Positions 1 to 11,365 of a stretch of 64,000 nucleotides of DNA are shown here, piece after piece. Under the pieces are notes generated by a model, which searched no databases, was not told the origin of the DNA, and saw only the letters and a list, made by a program, of their open reading frames with translations. The DNA comes from Pseudomonas sp. MYb327 (GTDB lineage Bacteria > Pseudomonadota > Gammaproteobacteria > Pseudomonadales > Pseudomonadaceae), in contig NZ_CP159258.1 of assembly GCF_040438925.1 (NCBI RefSeq), forward strand, positions 4,782,501 to 4,846,500, read 5' to 3'. How positions within the stretch are numbered: position 1 is the stretch's first letter; every line of letters starts with the position of its first letter. Made by a program: the position numbers and the translations under genes.

Positions 1-371
1 GTGCACGCGAAGGCGGCACTTCCAGGTAGCCGTGAGCGGAAGCGCTTTGTGATGCCAACATTGCCGATAACAGGATCATTGAGGAGGTGCAGGCTGCAAA
101 CGCACTTCCTTTGTAAGAAGTATTTTTCATCTAATGAATTCCAGACAGCTTATCGAAGATTAAGGCGCGCAGGACGCGCACCGTTGTTTGCGATATTGCT
201 CAGCGTTGGGCTGAGCAAGGGTCGGGAACCTTACTTGGACAAAACTGTTTTCTATGTAGGGAAAGTCTCTGATCAAAGCGGGATTAGTCTCTCTAATCAC
301 TTTTCTGACAAAGAACGAAAAACTTCTTACAAGTAGTAACACCCCAACCAAACATGAAGTTTAAGGGCACA
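1..371. other. Left-edge stretch with no recognised gene
   Basis: No gene is assigned here. The reading frames present give proteins without any family resemblance. One short stretch (positions 36-116) reads plausibly as a protein C-terminus ending in a TAA at 114-116, but in-frame stops at 27-29 and 33-35 cut it off, so it is at most a remnant. Base composition drops after about position 115. A perfect 9-bp hairpin (TTGCTCAGC, 5-base loop, GCTGAGCAA) lies at 196-218 and a 6-bp one (GATTAG/CTAATC) near 281-298. Neither is followed by a T-run. The next certain feature is the hemE terminator. Confidence 0.4.
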
Positions 372-411
372 AAAAAGCCTGTTCGGCACCAGGCCGGACA
401 GGCTTTTTAAC
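370..411 (-). terminator. Intrinsic terminator of hemE
   Basis: A near-perfect inverted repeat (AAAAAGCCTGTTCGG / CCGGACAGGCTTTTT) with A- and T-runs on either side lies 15-55 bases past the hemE stop codon. It can work in both directions. Confidence 0.85.
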
Positions 412-425
412 AACTTACAAATCAG

Positions 426-1493
426 TTATTCGTGATACTGCGCCGACAACTCATGTACCGCGCGCAGGAAGGCGCCGGCGTGTTCCGGGTCGACTTCCGG
501 CGTGATGCCGTGACCGAGGTTGAACACGTGACCACTGCCCTTGCCGTAGCTGGCCAGAATACAGCCGACTTCGGTGCGGATCGCTTCCGGTTTTGCATAC
601 AGCACGGTCGGATCCATGTTGCCTTGCAGGGCGACTTTGCTGCCGACACGCTCACGGGCGTTGCCAATGTCGCAAGTCCAGTCCAGGCCCAACGCGTCGG
701 CGCCAGCGTCGGCGATGCTTTCCAGCCACAGGCCGCCGTTCTTGGTGAACAGAATCACTGGTACCTTGCGCCCTTCGTGCTCGCGGATCAAACCGCTGAC
801 GATTTTGCGCATGTAGGCCAGGGAGAACTCCTGATATGCCGCCGCCGACAAGTTGCCACCCCAGGTGTCGAAGATCTGCACCGCTTGCGCACCGGCCATG
901 ATCTGGCCGTTGAGGTAGCTGGTGACTGACTGCGCGAGCTTGTCCAGCAGCAGGTGCATGGCTTGCGGGTTGTCGTAGAGCATGGCCTTGGTCTTGCGGA
1001 AGTCTTTCGACGAGCCGCCTTCAACCATGTAAGTGGCCAGCGTCCACGGGCTTCCGGAGAAACCGATCAGCGGCACGCGCCCGTTCAGTTCACGGCGAAT
1101 GGTGCTGACCGCGTCCATCACGTAGCCGAGGTCTTTCTGCGGATCCGGGATCGGCAGGGCTTCGATATCCGCCAGGGTGCTGACGACTTTCTTGAAGCGC
1201 GGACCTTCACCGGTTTCGAAGTACAGGCCTTGGCCCATGGCATCGGGGATGGTCAGGATGTCGGAGAAGAGGATCGCCGCGTCCAGTTGTGGATAGCGGT
1301 CAAGCGGTTGCATCGTGACTTCGCAAGCGAACGCCGGGTTCATGCACAAGCTCATGAAATCGCCAGCCTTGGCACGGCTGGCGCGGTATTCCGGCAGGTA
1401 GCGACCGGCCTGACGCATCATCCATACGGGCGTGACGTCTACGGGTTGCTTGAGCAGGGCGCGGAGGAAACGGTCGTTCTTCAGGGCAGTCAT
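426..1493 (-). CDS. hemE: Uroporphyrinogen decarboxylase
   Basis: Cytoplasmic enzyme that decarboxylates the four acetate side chains of uroporphyrinogen III to give coproporphyrinogen III in haem synthesis. The 355-residue length is typical. The family signature [13 protein letters not shown] is at residues 25-37, with the arginines that bind substrate carboxylates, and the conserved Asp region ([16 protein letters not shown]) follows near residue 70. It is read from an ATG. It is separated from upstream gltD by 250 bp holding a REP pair, and ends at a strong terminator, so it may be the last gene of a gltBD-hemE unit or have its own promoter. No anomaly seen. Confidence 0.97.
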   Translation of the reverse strand: MTALKNDRFLRALLKQPVDVTPVWMMRQAGRYLPEYRASRAKAGDFMSLCMNPAFACEVTMQPLDRYPQLDAAILFSDILTIPDAMGQGLYFETGEGPRFKKVVSTLADIEALPIPDPQKDLGYVMDAVSTIRRELNGRVPLIGFSGSPWTLATYMVEGGSSKDFRKTKAMLYDNPQAMHLLLDKLAQSVTSYLNGQIMAGAQAVQIFDTWGGNLSAAAYQEFSLAYMRKIVSGLIREHEGRKVPVILFTKNGGLWLESIADAGADALGLDWTCDIGNARERVGSKVALQGNMDPTVLYAKPEAIRTEVGCILASYGKGSGHVFNLGHGITPEVDPEHAGAFLRAVHELSAQYHE

Positions 1494-1625
1494 GTCGGCA
1501 TCCGGAAAAAAAGTGCGGGCATTTTCTCAGAGCCGGGCGCAAAAGGCACGGCAAGCGCCGCACCTTTTGTCTATCGGGTCAATTTGTCGCGGTGGAATGC
1601 AGTGTTTGCAGCACCCGGAAACAAC

Positions 1626-1712
1626 TGTAGGAGCTGGCTTGCCAGCGATGCAGACACCTCGGTTTGTCAGGTAGACCGAGGTGATGCTATCGCCGGCAAG
1701 CCAGCTCCTACA
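1626..1712. repeat. REP pair (gltD-hemE)
   Basis: Two inverted REP copies (TGTAGGAGCTGGCTTGCC at 1626 and its near-complement ending at 1712) flank a small inner inverted repeat CACCTCGGT/ACCGAGGTG. It fills the gltD-hemE gap and could form one long hairpin in the transcript. Confidence 0.9.
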
Positions 1713-1743
1713 GGTTTTGCATTTCAATCTGTTGGAACGGTGA

Positions 1744-3171
<1,428 letters not shown>

Positions 3172-3194
3172 TCATCAAACTCTTCAGGCGCATA

Positions 3195-6100
3195 TCACTG
3201 CGGGTTGGCACGGGTGCTGGAAAGCAACGATTTCAGGTTGGCAGCCTTGGGCTTGACCAGCCAGAAACGACGTACGTAATCATCGAGGTTTTCAGCGAGT
3301 TCACGACCCCACTCGCTGTCGGTTTCCTCGACGTACTCGTTCAGCACGCGTTGCAAATGGCTACGGTAGGCTTCCATCGCCTCGCCGCTGATCCGCTGGA
3401 TTTCCACCAGTTCGTGGTTGACCCGGTCAACGAAGGTATTGTCCTGGTCGAGCACGTAGGCGAAACCACCGGTCATGCCTGAGCCGAAGTTGTAGCCGGT
3501 CTTGCCCAGTACGCAGACGAAACCGCCGGTCATGTACTCGCAGCAGTGATCGCCAGTGCCTTCCACGACAGTGTGGGCACCGGAGTTACGCACGGCGAAA
3601 CGCTCACCCGCGGTGCCAGCGGCGAACAGCTTGCCGCCCGTGGCGCCGTACAGGCAGGTGTTGCCGATGATGGCACTGTCCTGAGTCTTATAGATGCTGC
3701 CCTTCGGCGGAACGATGACCAGCTTGCCGCCAGTCATGCCCTTGCCGACGTAGTCGTTGGCATCGCCTTCCAGGTACATGTGCAGACCGCCGGCGTTCCA
3801 CACGCCGAAGCTCTGACCCGCCGTGCCCTTGAAGCGGAAGGTGATTGGCGCGTTGGCCATCCCCTGGTTGCCGTGCTTGCGGGCGATGTCACCGGAGATC
3901 CGCGCGCCGATGGAGCGGTCGCAGTTGCAGATATCCAGGGCGAATTCGGCGCCGCTCTTGTCGTTGATCGCCGAGGTCGCCATGTCGACCATTTTCTCGG
4001 CCAGCAGGCCCTTGTCGAACGGCGGGTTGCGTTCCACACCGCAGAACTGCGGCTTGTCCGCCGGCACGTGGTCGCTGCCCAGCAATGGGGTCAGGTCGAG
4101 GTGATGCTGCTTGGCGGTCTGGCCTTCGAGGACTTCCAGCAGATCGGTGCGACCGATCAGCTCTTCAAGGGAACGCACGCCCAGCCTGGCCAGCCACTCA
4201 CGGGTTTCTTCGGCGACATAGGTGAAGAAATTCACCACCATGTCGACGGTGCCGATGTAGTGATCCTTGCGCAGCTTCTCGTTTTGAGTCGCGACGCCGG
4301 TGGCGCAGTTGTTCAGATGGCAGATGCGCAGGTATTTGCAACCCAAAGCGATCATCGGCGCGGTGCCGAAGCCGAAGCTTTCAGCGCCGAGGATGGCCGC
4401 CTTGATCACGTCGAGGCCGGTTTTCAGGCCGCCGTCGGTCTGTACCCGGACTTTGCCGCGCAGGTCGTTGCCACGCAGGGTCTGGTGGGTTTCGGCCAGG
4501 CCGAGTTCCCACGGAGCGCCCGCATACTTGATCGAGGTCAGCGGCGATGCACCGGTACCACCGTCGTAGCCGGAGATGGTGATCAAGTCCGCATAGGCCT
4601 TGGCCACACCGGCGGCGATGGTTCCAACGCCCGCTTCTGCTACCAGCTTCACCGAGACCAGCGCTTTCGGGTTGACTTGTTTCAGGTCGAAAATCAGCTG
4701 CGACAAGTCTTCGATCGAGTAGATGTCGTGGTGCGGCGGCGGCGAAATCAGGGTCACACCCGGCACTGCGTAACGCAGTTTGGCGATCAGACCGTTGACC
4801 TTGCCGCCCGGCAATTGACCACCCTCGCCCGGCTTGGCACCTTGGGCGACCTTGATCTGCAGCACTTCGGCGTTGACCAGGTATTCCGGTGTCACACCGA
4901 AACGGCCAGTCGCCACTTGCTTGATTTTCGAGCTCTTGATGGTGCCGTAGCGTGCCGGGTCTTCGCCACCTTCGCCGGAGTTGGAACGCGCACCGAGGCG
5001 GTTCATGGCTTCGGCCAGGGCTTCGTGAGCTTCCGGCGACAGGGCGCCCAGGGAGATACCGGCGGAGTCGAAGCGCTTGAGCACCGATTCCAGCGGTTCG
5101 ATCTCGCTGATGTCCAGCGGTGTGTCGAGGGTTTTGACTTTCAGCAGGTCGCGGATCATCGACACCGGACGATTGTCCACCAGCGACGTGTATTCCTTGA
5201 ACTTGCTGTAGTCGCCCTGCTGCACAGCCGCTTGCAGAGTGTTGACCACGTCCGGGTTGTAGGCGTGATATTCGCCACCATGGACGAACTTCAGCAGGCC
5301 ACCTTGCTGGATCGGCTTGCGCGGGCTCCAGGCTTCGGTGGCGAGTGCTTTCTGCTCGGCTTCGATGTCGACGAAACGTGCGCCCTTGATGCGGCTTGGT
5401 ACGCCACGGAAGCTCAGGTTGCAGACTTCTTCGGACAAGCCAATGGCTTCGAACAACTGCGCACCACGGTACGACGTGATGGTCGAGATGCCCATCTTCG
5501 ACAGGATCTTCAGCAGACCCTTGGTGATGCCTTTACGGTAGTTCTTGAACACCTCGTAAAGGTCGCCCAGCACTTCACCGGTACGAATCAGGTCACCCAG
5601 CACTTCATAAGCCAGGAACGGATAAACGGCAGAAGCGCCGAAACCGATCAACACGGCGAAGTGATGCGGATCGCGAGCGGTCGCGGTTTCCACCAGGATG
5701 TTGGAGTCGCAACGCAGGCCTTTTTCGGTCAGGCGGTGGTGTACCGCGCCGGTGGCGAGCGAAGCGTGGATCGGCAACTTGCCCGGAGCAATGTGGCGGT
5801 CACTCAGTACAACCTGGGTGCGACCGGCACGCACGGCTTCTTCAGCCTGATCGGCGACGTTGCGGATGGCCGCTTCGAGGCCGACGCTTTCGTCGTAGTT
5901 GAGGTCGATGATCGCGCGCTCGAAGCCCGGACGATCGAGGTTCATCAGCGAGCGCCACTTGGCCGGGGAAATGACCGGCGAGCTGAGGATCACGCGCGAA
6001 GCGTGTTCCGGCGACTCCTGGAAAATGTTGCGCTCGGCACCGAGGCAGATCTCCAGCGACATGACGATGGCTTCACGCAGCGGGTCGATCGGCGGGTTGG

Positions 6101-7640
6101 TGACCTGCGCAAACTGCTGGCGGAAATAGTCGTACGGCGTACGCACGCGCTGGGACAGCACGGCCATCGGCGTATCGTCGCCCATCGAGCCCACGGCTTC
6201 GTAGCCCTGTTCGCCGAGAGGACGCAGCACCTGGTCGCGCTCTTCGAACGTGACCTGGTACATCTTCATGTATTGCTTGAGCTGATCGACGTCGTAGAAG
6301 GCCGAACCGTGGTCATTGTCTTCCATGGTCGCCTGGATGCGCAGGGCATTCTTGCGCAGCCATTGCTTGTACGGATGACGGGACTTGAGGCGGTTGTCGA
6401 TCGCATCGGTGTCGAGGATCTGGCCGGTTTCGGTGTCCACGGCAAAGATCTGGCCCGGGCCGACACGACCCTTGGCGATCACGTCTTCAGGCTGGTAGTT
6501 CCAGACACCGATTTCCGACGCCAGGGTGATGAAGCCGTTCTTGGTGGTGACCCAGCGCGCCGGACGCAGACCGTTACGGTCGAGCAGGCATACCGCGTAG
6601 CGACCGTCGGTCATTACCACACCGGCCGGGCCGTCCCACGGCTCCATGTGCATCGAGTTGTATTCGTAGAATGCACGCAGATCCGGGTCCATGGTTTCGA
6701 CGTTTTGCCACGCAGGCGGAATGATCATCCGCACGCCACGGAACAGGTCGATGCCACCGGTGACCATCAGCTCGAGCATGTTGTCCATGCTCGAGGAGTC
6801 GGAACCGACGCGGTTGACCAGCGGGCCGAGTTCTTCCAGGTCCATCAGATCGTTGGTGAACTTGGTGCGACGGGCTACAGCCCAGTTGCGGTTGCCGGTG
6901 ATGGTGTTGATCTCGCCGTTGTGCGCCAGGAAGCGGAACGGTTGAGCCAACGGCCATTTCGGCAGGGTGTTGGTGGAGAAGCGCTGGTGGAACACGCAAA
7001 TCGAGGTTTGCAGGCGCTCATCACTCAGGTCTGGATAGAAGGCGGTCAGATCCGCCGGCATCATCAGGCCTTTATAAATGATGGTCTTGTGCGAAAAGCT
7101 GCACACGTAGTGGTCGGTGTCAGCGGCGTTGGCCACGGACGAGCGACGACGGGAAGTGAACAGTTTGACGGCCATGTCCTGATCGCTCAGACCTTCACCG
7201 CCGATGTACACCTGCTCGATCTGCGGCAGGCGCTCAAGGGCCAGGCGGCCGAGAACGCTGGTGTCGATCGGCACTTTGCGCCAGCCGACGAGTTGCAGGC
7301 CGGCGGCCAGGATCTCGCGGTTCATGTTCTCGCGAGCGGCCTCGGCTTTGACCGGGTCCTGGTTGAAGAAGACCATGCCCACGGCGTATTGCTTGGGCAG
7401 TTCAACGCCGAACGTTTCCTGGGCGATGGCTCGCAGGAACGCGTCCGGCTTTTGAATCAGCAGACCGCAACCGTCACCGGTCTTGCCGTCGGCATTAATC
7501 CCACCGCGGTGGGTCATGCAGGTCAGGGCCTCGATGGCCGTTTGCAAAAGGGTATGACTGGGCTCGCCCTGCATATGGGCTATCAGGCCGAAACCGCAGT
7601 TATCCTTGAATTCATCTGGTTGGTACAGACCTGCTTTCAT
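3195..7640 (-). CDS. gltB: Glutamate synthase (NADPH) large subunit
   Basis: Alpha subunit of GOGAT: glutamine amidotransferase, ammonia channel, and FMN/3Fe-4S synthase site. I place the start at the ATG at 7640 rather than the GTG two codons upstream, because the GGTGAG ribosome site then has normal spacing. This gives 1481 residues, the family length. A short propeptide precedes Cys15 in [10 protein letters not shown], the N-terminal nucleophile after processing. The FMN/synthase domain includes [11 protein letters not shown] near residue 900 and the cluster cysteines in [13 protein letters not shown] near 1100. The C-terminal GXGXG beta-helix domain is glycine-rich. It leads the gltBD operon and has a clear vegetative promoter about 110 bp upstream. 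Confidence 0.97.
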   Translation of the reverse strand: MKAGLYQPDEFKDNCGFGLIAHMQGEPSHTLLQTAIEALTCMTHRGGINADGKTGDGCGLLIQKPDAFLRAIAQETFGVELPKQYAVGMVFFNQDPVKAEAARENMNREILAAGLQLVGWRKVPIDTSVLGRLALERLPQIEQVYIGGEGLSDQDMAVKLFTSRRRSSVANAADTDHYVCSFSHKTIIYKGLMMPADLTAFYPDLSDERLQTSICVFHQRFSTNTLPKWPLAQPFRFLAHNGEINTITGNRNWAVARRTKFTNDLMDLEELGPLVNRVGSDSSSMDNMLELMVTGGIDLFRGVRMIIPPAWQNVETMDPDLRAFYEYNSMHMEPWDGPAGVVMTDGRYAVCLLDRNGLRPARWVTTKNGFITLASEIGVWNYQPEDVIAKGRVGPGQIFAVDTETGQILDTDAIDNRLKSRHPYKQWLRKNALRIQATMEDNDHGSAFYDVDQLKQYMKMYQVTFEERDQVLRPLGEQGYEAVGSMGDDTPMAVLSQRVRTPYDYFRQQFAQVTNPPIDPLREAIVMSLEICLGAERNIFQESPEHASRVILSSPVISPAKWRSLMNLDRPGFERAIIDLNYDESVGLEAAIRNVADQAEEAVRAGRTQVVLSDRHIAPGKLPIHASLATGAVHHRLTEKGLRCDSNILVETATARDPHHFAVLIGFGASAVYPFLAYEVLGDLIRTGEVLGDLYEVFKNYRKGITKGLLKILSKMGISTITSYRGAQLFEAIGLSEEVCNLSFRGVPSRIKGARFVDIEAEQKALATEAWSPRKPIQQGGLLKFVHGGEYHAYNPDVVNTLQAAVQQGDYSKFKEYTSLVDNRPVSMIRDLLKVKTLDTPLDISEIEPLESVLKRFDSAGISLGALSPEAHEALAEAMNRLGARSNSGEGGEDPARYGTIKSSKIKQVATGRFGVTPEYLVNAEVLQIKVAQGAKPGEGGQLPGGKVNGLIAKLRYAVPGVTLISPPPHHDIYSIEDLSQLIFDLKQVNPKALVSVKLVAEAGVGTIAAGVAKAYADLITISGYDGGTGASPLTSIKYAGAPWELGLAETHQTLRGNDLRGKVRVQTDGGLKTGLDVIKAAILGAESFGFGTAPMIALGCKYLRICHLNNCATGVATQNEKLRKDHYIGTVDMVVNFFTYVAEETREWLARLGVRSLEELIGRTDLLEVLEGQTAKQHHLDLTPLLGSDHVPADKPQFCGVERNPPFDKGLLAEKMVDMATSAINDKSGAEFALDICNCDRSIGARISGDIARKHGNQGMANAPITFRFKGTAGQSFGVWNAGGLHMYLEGDANDYVGKGMTGGKLVIVPPKGSIYKTQDSAIIGNTCLYGATGGKLFAAGTAGERFAVRNSGAHTVVEGTGDHCCEYMTGGFVCVLGKTGYNFGSGMTGGFAYVLDQDNTFVDRVNHELVEIQRISGEAMEAYRSHLQRVLNEYVEETDSEWGRELAENLDDYVRRFWLVKPKAANLKSLLSSTRANPQ

Positions 7641-7990
7641 AGACACTTTCTCACCAGGCTGCCTCTTGTCGAGGCAAATTTCTTTTCAATTCAACCACTT
7701 ACCAACCGCGCCGAACGTACGCCAGCTTTGCGGGGGCAAAAGGGAGGTCATTGTACACACCGACACGGAGGCTCACAAATTCGACGACGAAATGTCGCAA
7801 ATCCATGTCGCATTTGTGAAAGGTTTAAAGCGATATGCTGTGCTAGTCAAAACTTTTTTAATTCTGACCGCAACGACTCAAAGACTACTGTGACGCAGAC
7901 GCCACAAGGCACGCGGCCTGTGGGGCCAGCGCGCTCTTGCAGAAATTTTGAGGTGCCGGGAGAGGCGGCCTGGGTAAGGCCGCCGAATCT
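7641..7990. other. 350-bp gap: gltB leader and promoter
   Basis: No gene is seen. The gltB side holds the promoter listed separately and a leader of about 100 bases. The other side holds a 7-bp hairpin (GGCGGCC, 7-base loop, GGCCGCC at 7964-7984) just past the stop of the AAA/SPOR gene; it lacks a T-run, so factor-independent termination is doubtful. Confidence 0.6.
7750..7778 (-). promoter_or_regulatory. Sigma-70 type promoter of gltB
   Basis: On the minus strand, TTGTGA (7778-7773) and TACAAT (7755-7750) are separated by exactly 17 bases. The predicted start, near 7743, gives a leader of about 100 bases before the gltB ATG. Confidence 0.7.
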
Positions 7991-9580
7991 TCAGCGAGCT
8001 GTTGCCAGTTCCTGTTGGACGCTGGCGACAGAGCGTGGCCAAGGTTTACCAGCCTGAACCTTCGCTGGCAAGGCCTTGATGGCGGTTACGGCTGCATCGC
8101 GGTTAGTGAAACTGCCGTAGGTGATGACGTATAGCGGTTTGCCGTTGAGGACTTTCTTGAAGTAACGATACTCGCCGCCCTGTTCCTTGACGAAGTTTTG
8201 CGCGGTCGTTTCGGAGCTGGTGCCGAGGATTTGCACCACGTAGTTACCCGGCGCCTGACCGGCGTACCAGGTACCGCCAGCAGCCTTGGCCACGGCGGCT
8301 GGCTTCTCGGCCGGCTTGGCCGCTGGCGCTGCTTTTGCCACCGGAGCAGCTGCTGGCGCAGGTTTGGCGGCCGGAGCAGGTGCTGGCTTGGCGGTAGCGA
8401 CTTGAGTTGGCGCAGGTGTCGGCTTGCCTGCCGTGGTCGGCGCAGGACCGGCCGGAACACCCGCAGGCGGTGCGATTGTGGTCACGGTCGGTGGCGTGGC
8501 GCTGGAGCCTTCAACCGGCACGCCGTCGTCGCCCTCGGTGATGCCACCAGCGGCTTCAGCCAGCGGACCACGCATGACCGGCTGCGAATTACCGACCAAC
8601 GGCAACGGCATCGGCTGCGTGTTGCCGGCGAATTCGACGGATGGCGCGCCGCCAGCTTGTGGCTGACCCTGACCGAGCGGCAGTTGCGCCTGTTCATTGG
8701 CCGGTGCACCTGTAGTCGGTGCTTTGCTGCGACCTGGCATTAACCAGGCGGCGGCTACCGCGACCACGACGACGGCGGAAATCGCCAATACGTGTTTCTT
8801 CGGCATACTGAACCCCATACTTGGACGCTTGACCGCTGAGCGGCTGGCAATCATGGCTTCGATCATCGCATCGCGGGCGACCTGGTTGATGGTGCCAGGC
8901 CAGCCGTCGGAGCTCTCGTGAATATCAGTGATCTGATCCGCGGTGAAAAGTTCGATACCCCGGCCGGCACCTTCGAGGCGCTGCTCGAGATATTCGCGGG
9001 TTTCTTCTTCGGTGTACGGCTGCAATTCGATGACGTGGAAGCGCTCTTCCTCGAGGTGCAGCGCCTCAAGCTGAGCAATCAGCGACGACTCGCCGAACAG
9101 GAACACGTGCGGGCGACCTTCCGGCGCGCCAGCCGCCAACCCCATCAAGGCTTCAAGCGCGGACTCGTCGAGTTGCTCGGCGTCATCCACCAGCAAATAG
9201 ACTTCCTGGCCGGTGAGCGCCAGTTGCACAACCTGAGCCAGAATGGCGCCGATCTCAGCCTGGGCAACATCCAGCGCCTGAGCGACCTGACGCAGGATAC
9301 CCGCCGAATCGCCGGCGCCACGGGCGGAAACCACCACGCTCTGCACCGACTGTTTGTTGGTGCTGGCCACCAAAGCCTGACGCAACAGGGTCTTGCCGCT
9401 GCCATGGGGGCCGGTGACCACCAACAGCAATTGGCTATAGCGCGCCAGGTGATGCAGCTGCCCCAGCACGGGTTTGCGCTGGGCCGGGAAAAACTTGAAG
9501 CCAGGCACCCGTGGAGCAAACGGGTCATGACTCAACTGGTAATGGCCGAGGAAAGCCTCGTCGGCATGCAAACTAGTCAT
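7991..9580 (-). CDS. AAA-family ATPase with SPOR domain (DamX-like)
   Basis: Predicted inner-membrane protein of 529 residues with three parts. Residues 1-250 are an ExeA/GspA-type AAA ATPase: Walker A GPHGSGKT at 57-64 and Walker B LLVDDAEQ at 129-136. A single membrane segment spans about 263-281. A Pro/Ala-rich linker then leads to a SPOR domain at about 440-527 (NYVVQILGTSSE...) that should reach into the periplasm and bind denuded peptidoglycan at the division septum. E. coli damX also sits after aroB and has a SPOR domain, but lacks a convincing ATPase as far as I recall. The start is 10 bp after aroB. The ATPase function is inference from motifs. Confidence 0.85.
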   Translation of the reverse strand: MTSLHADEAFLGHYQLSHDPFAPRVPGFKFFPAQRKPVLGQLHHLARYSQLLLVVTGPHGSGKTLLRQALVASTNKQSVQSVVVSARGAGDSAGILRQVAQALDVAQAEIGAILAQVVQLALTGQEVYLLVDDAEQLDESALEALMGLAAGAPEGRPHVFLFGESSLIAQLEALHLEEERFHVIELQPYTEEETREYLEQRLEGAGRGIELFTADQITDIHESSDGWPGTINQVARDAMIEAMIASRSAVKRPSMGFSMPKKHVLAISAVVVVAVAAAWLMPGRSKAPTTGAPANEQAQLPLGQGQPQAGGAPSVEFAGNTQPMPLPLVGNSQPVMRGPLAEAAGGITEGDDGVPVEGSSATPPTVTTIAPPAGVPAGPAPTTAGKPTPAPTQVATAKPAPAPAAKPAPAAAPVAKAAPAAKPAEKPAAVAKAAGGTWYAGQAPGNYVVQILGTSSETTAQNFVKEQGGEYRYFKKVLNGKPLYVITYGSFTNRDAAVTAIKALPAKVQAGKPWPRSVASVQQELATAR

Positions 9581-9590
9581 CGCGATCTTA

Positions 9591-10691
9591 TTAACCCTTA
9601 AGCTGAGCCAGAGCGCGGTAATCCGCTCCCAGCGTGGCCTGTAAAACCTCTTTCGGATAATCGTCGGTCACCACTGCTTCGCCCATGTGGCGCAGCAGCA
9701 CCAGGCGCAAACGACCGTCGATCACTTTTTTATCTATTGCCATGTGTTCAAGGAAATCGGCTTCGGTCATCTCTTCAGGGGGGATAACCGGCAGGCCGGC
9801 GCGCTGGAACAGGCGAATACCGCGGTCACGCTCCTGTTCGCTGATCCAGCCCAGCCGTGCGGACATTTCCAGCGCCATTACGGTGCCAGTAGCCACCGCC
9901 TCACCATGTAGCCAGACACCATACCCCATGTGGGTTTCGATGGCGTGACCGAAGGTATGCCCCAGGTTGAGCGTGGCGCGTACACCGGTTTCTTTTTCGT
10001 CGGCACCGACCACGGCAGCCTTGGCCGCGCAGGAGCGCTCAATGGCGTACGTCAGCGCTTGCTGATCCAGATTGCGCAGGCGATCGACGTTGTCTTCGAG
10101 CCAGGTCAGGAACGGCTCGTCGCAGATCAGCCCGTACTTGATGACTTCAGCCAGTCCGGCGGACAGCTCGCGGGCCGGCAGGGTATTGAGGGAGGCAGTG
10201 TCGATCAGCACGACGTTCGGCTGATAGAAGGCGCCGACCATGTTCTTGCCCAGCGGGTGGTTGATCCCGGTCTTGCCGCCCACGGACGAGTCGACTTGCG
10301 ACAACAATGTGGTCGGCACCTGGATGAAATCGACCCCGCGCTGGTAGCAGGCAGCAGCAAAACCGGCCATGTCGCCAATCACACCGCCGCCGAGGGCAAT
10401 CACGGTCGTGCGGCGGTCGTGCCGCGCGGTCAGCAGACCGTCGAAAATCAGTTGCAGGGTTTCCCAGGTCTTGAAGGCTTCGCCGTCAGGCAGCACCACG
10501 GAAATCACCGAGAATTGCTCGAGGCTGCGGGTCAGACGTTCGAGATAGAGCGGCGCAACGGTCTCGTTGGAAATAATCGCCACTTGCCGTCCGCGAATAT
10601 GCGGGGCCAGCAGCTCAGGCTGATCCAACAAACCTTCGCCAATATGAATCGGGTAGCTGCGCTCGCCTAGATCGACCTTGAGTGTCTGCAT
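9591..10691 (-). CDS. aroB: 3-dehydroquinate synthase
   Basis: Second step of the shikimate pathway: converts DAHP to 3-dehydroquinate using NAD+ and a divalent metal, in the cytoplasm. The 366-residue length is typical. The NAD-binding glycine motif [11 protein letters not shown] is at about 101-111, and metal-ligand histidines lie in [11 protein letters not shown] (about 243-253). It is 151 bp from aroK, with which it is usually co-transcribed, and only 10 bp from the next gene. No anomaly. Confidence 0.97.
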   Translation of the reverse strand: MQTLKVDLGERSYPIHIGEGLLDQPELLAPHIRGRQVAIISNETVAPLYLERLTRSLEQFSVISVVLPDGEAFKTWETLQLIFDGLLTARHDRRTTVIALGGGVIGDMAGFAAACYQRGVDFIQVPTTLLSQVDSSVGGKTGINHPLGKNMVGAFYQPNVVLIDTASLNTLPARELSAGLAEVIKYGLICDEPFLTWLEDNVDRLRNLDQQALTYAIERSCAAKAAVVGADEKETGVRATLNLGHTFGHAIETHMGYGVWLHGEAVATGTVMALEMSARLGWISEQERDRGIRLFQRAGLPVIPPEEMTEADFLEHMAIDKKVIDGRLRLVLLRHMGEAVVTDDYPKEVLQATLGADYRALAQLKG

Positions 10692-10842
10692 GTGTCCCCA
10701 CAGTGAAGATGGAATCAGGCGTCCTGCCTTGAGTTAACGAATGTCCACGGCGTTTGCTGGTGTGACGCCGTTCGGTAGCCGCTCGCCACAACCTTGAGCG
10801 GTTGTGGCAGGACGCCGAGGATAGCGCATTTCGCGCTGCGCA

Positions 10843-11361
10843 TTAACGGGGAGGCAGTTGCTGCAAGCGTTCGAGAATATCGAGCACGACCATTCGCGGC
10901 GGCCGCTCATCGGTTTCGACCACCAGATCGGCGATTTCCCGATACAGCGGATCGCGGATGGTCAGCAGATCCCGAAGGGTCTTGGCCGGATCGGCGGTGC
11001 GCAATAAGGGTCGATTGCGGTCACGGGACGTACGACCGACCTGCTGCTCGACAGAAGCATGCAGATAAACCACGCGACCGCCAGCATGCAGTGCCCGTCG
11101 ATTGGCTTCGCGCATGACTGCTCCGCCACCGGTCGCCAGCACCACGCCGTCGTAATCGCACAGTTCGGCAATCATTGCCTGCTCGCGATCACGAAAGCCC
11201 GGTTCGCCTTCTTTATCGAAGATCCATGGGATATTGGCGCCCGTGCGTAATTCAATTTCCTTATCGGAATCTTTGAATGGCAAGCGCAGCTCTTTGGCCA
11301 GCAACCGGCCGATGGTGCTTTTTCCAGCCCCCATCGGTCCTACAAGAATCAAATTTCGCAC
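10843..11361 (-). CDS. aroK: Shikimate kinase
   Basis: Phosphorylates shikimate at O3 with ATP, the fifth step of the shikimate pathway. The 172 residues fit shikimate kinase I. P-loop GPMGAGKS at residues 8-15, the substrate-binding DKEIE motif near 34, and GGGAVM near 79 are all present. The start is a GTG four bases after the pilQ stop with no strong ribosome site, so translation is probably coupled to pilQ. The pilMNOPQ-aroK-aroB order is the usual one for Pseudomonas. Confidence 0.97.
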   Translation of the reverse strand: MRNLILVGPMGAGKSTIGRLLAKELRLPFKDSDKEIELRTGANIPWIFDKEGEPGFRDREQAMIAELCDYDGVVLATGGGAVMREANRRALHAGGRVVYLHASVEQQVGRTSRDRNRPLLRTADPAKTLRDLLTIRDPLYREIADLVVETDERPPRMVVLDILERLQQLPPR

Positions 11362-11365
11362 AGAA

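Noticed and set aside
1..336. Open frame of 111 codons at the left edge
   Set aside because: The product has no family resemblance, mixed composition and no ribosome site that I can see; the start is forced by the window edge.
3546..8057. Very long open frame (1503 codons) opposite gltB
   Set aside because: It is the antisense shadow of a GC-rich gene, has no recognisable domains, and gltB on the other strand is certain.
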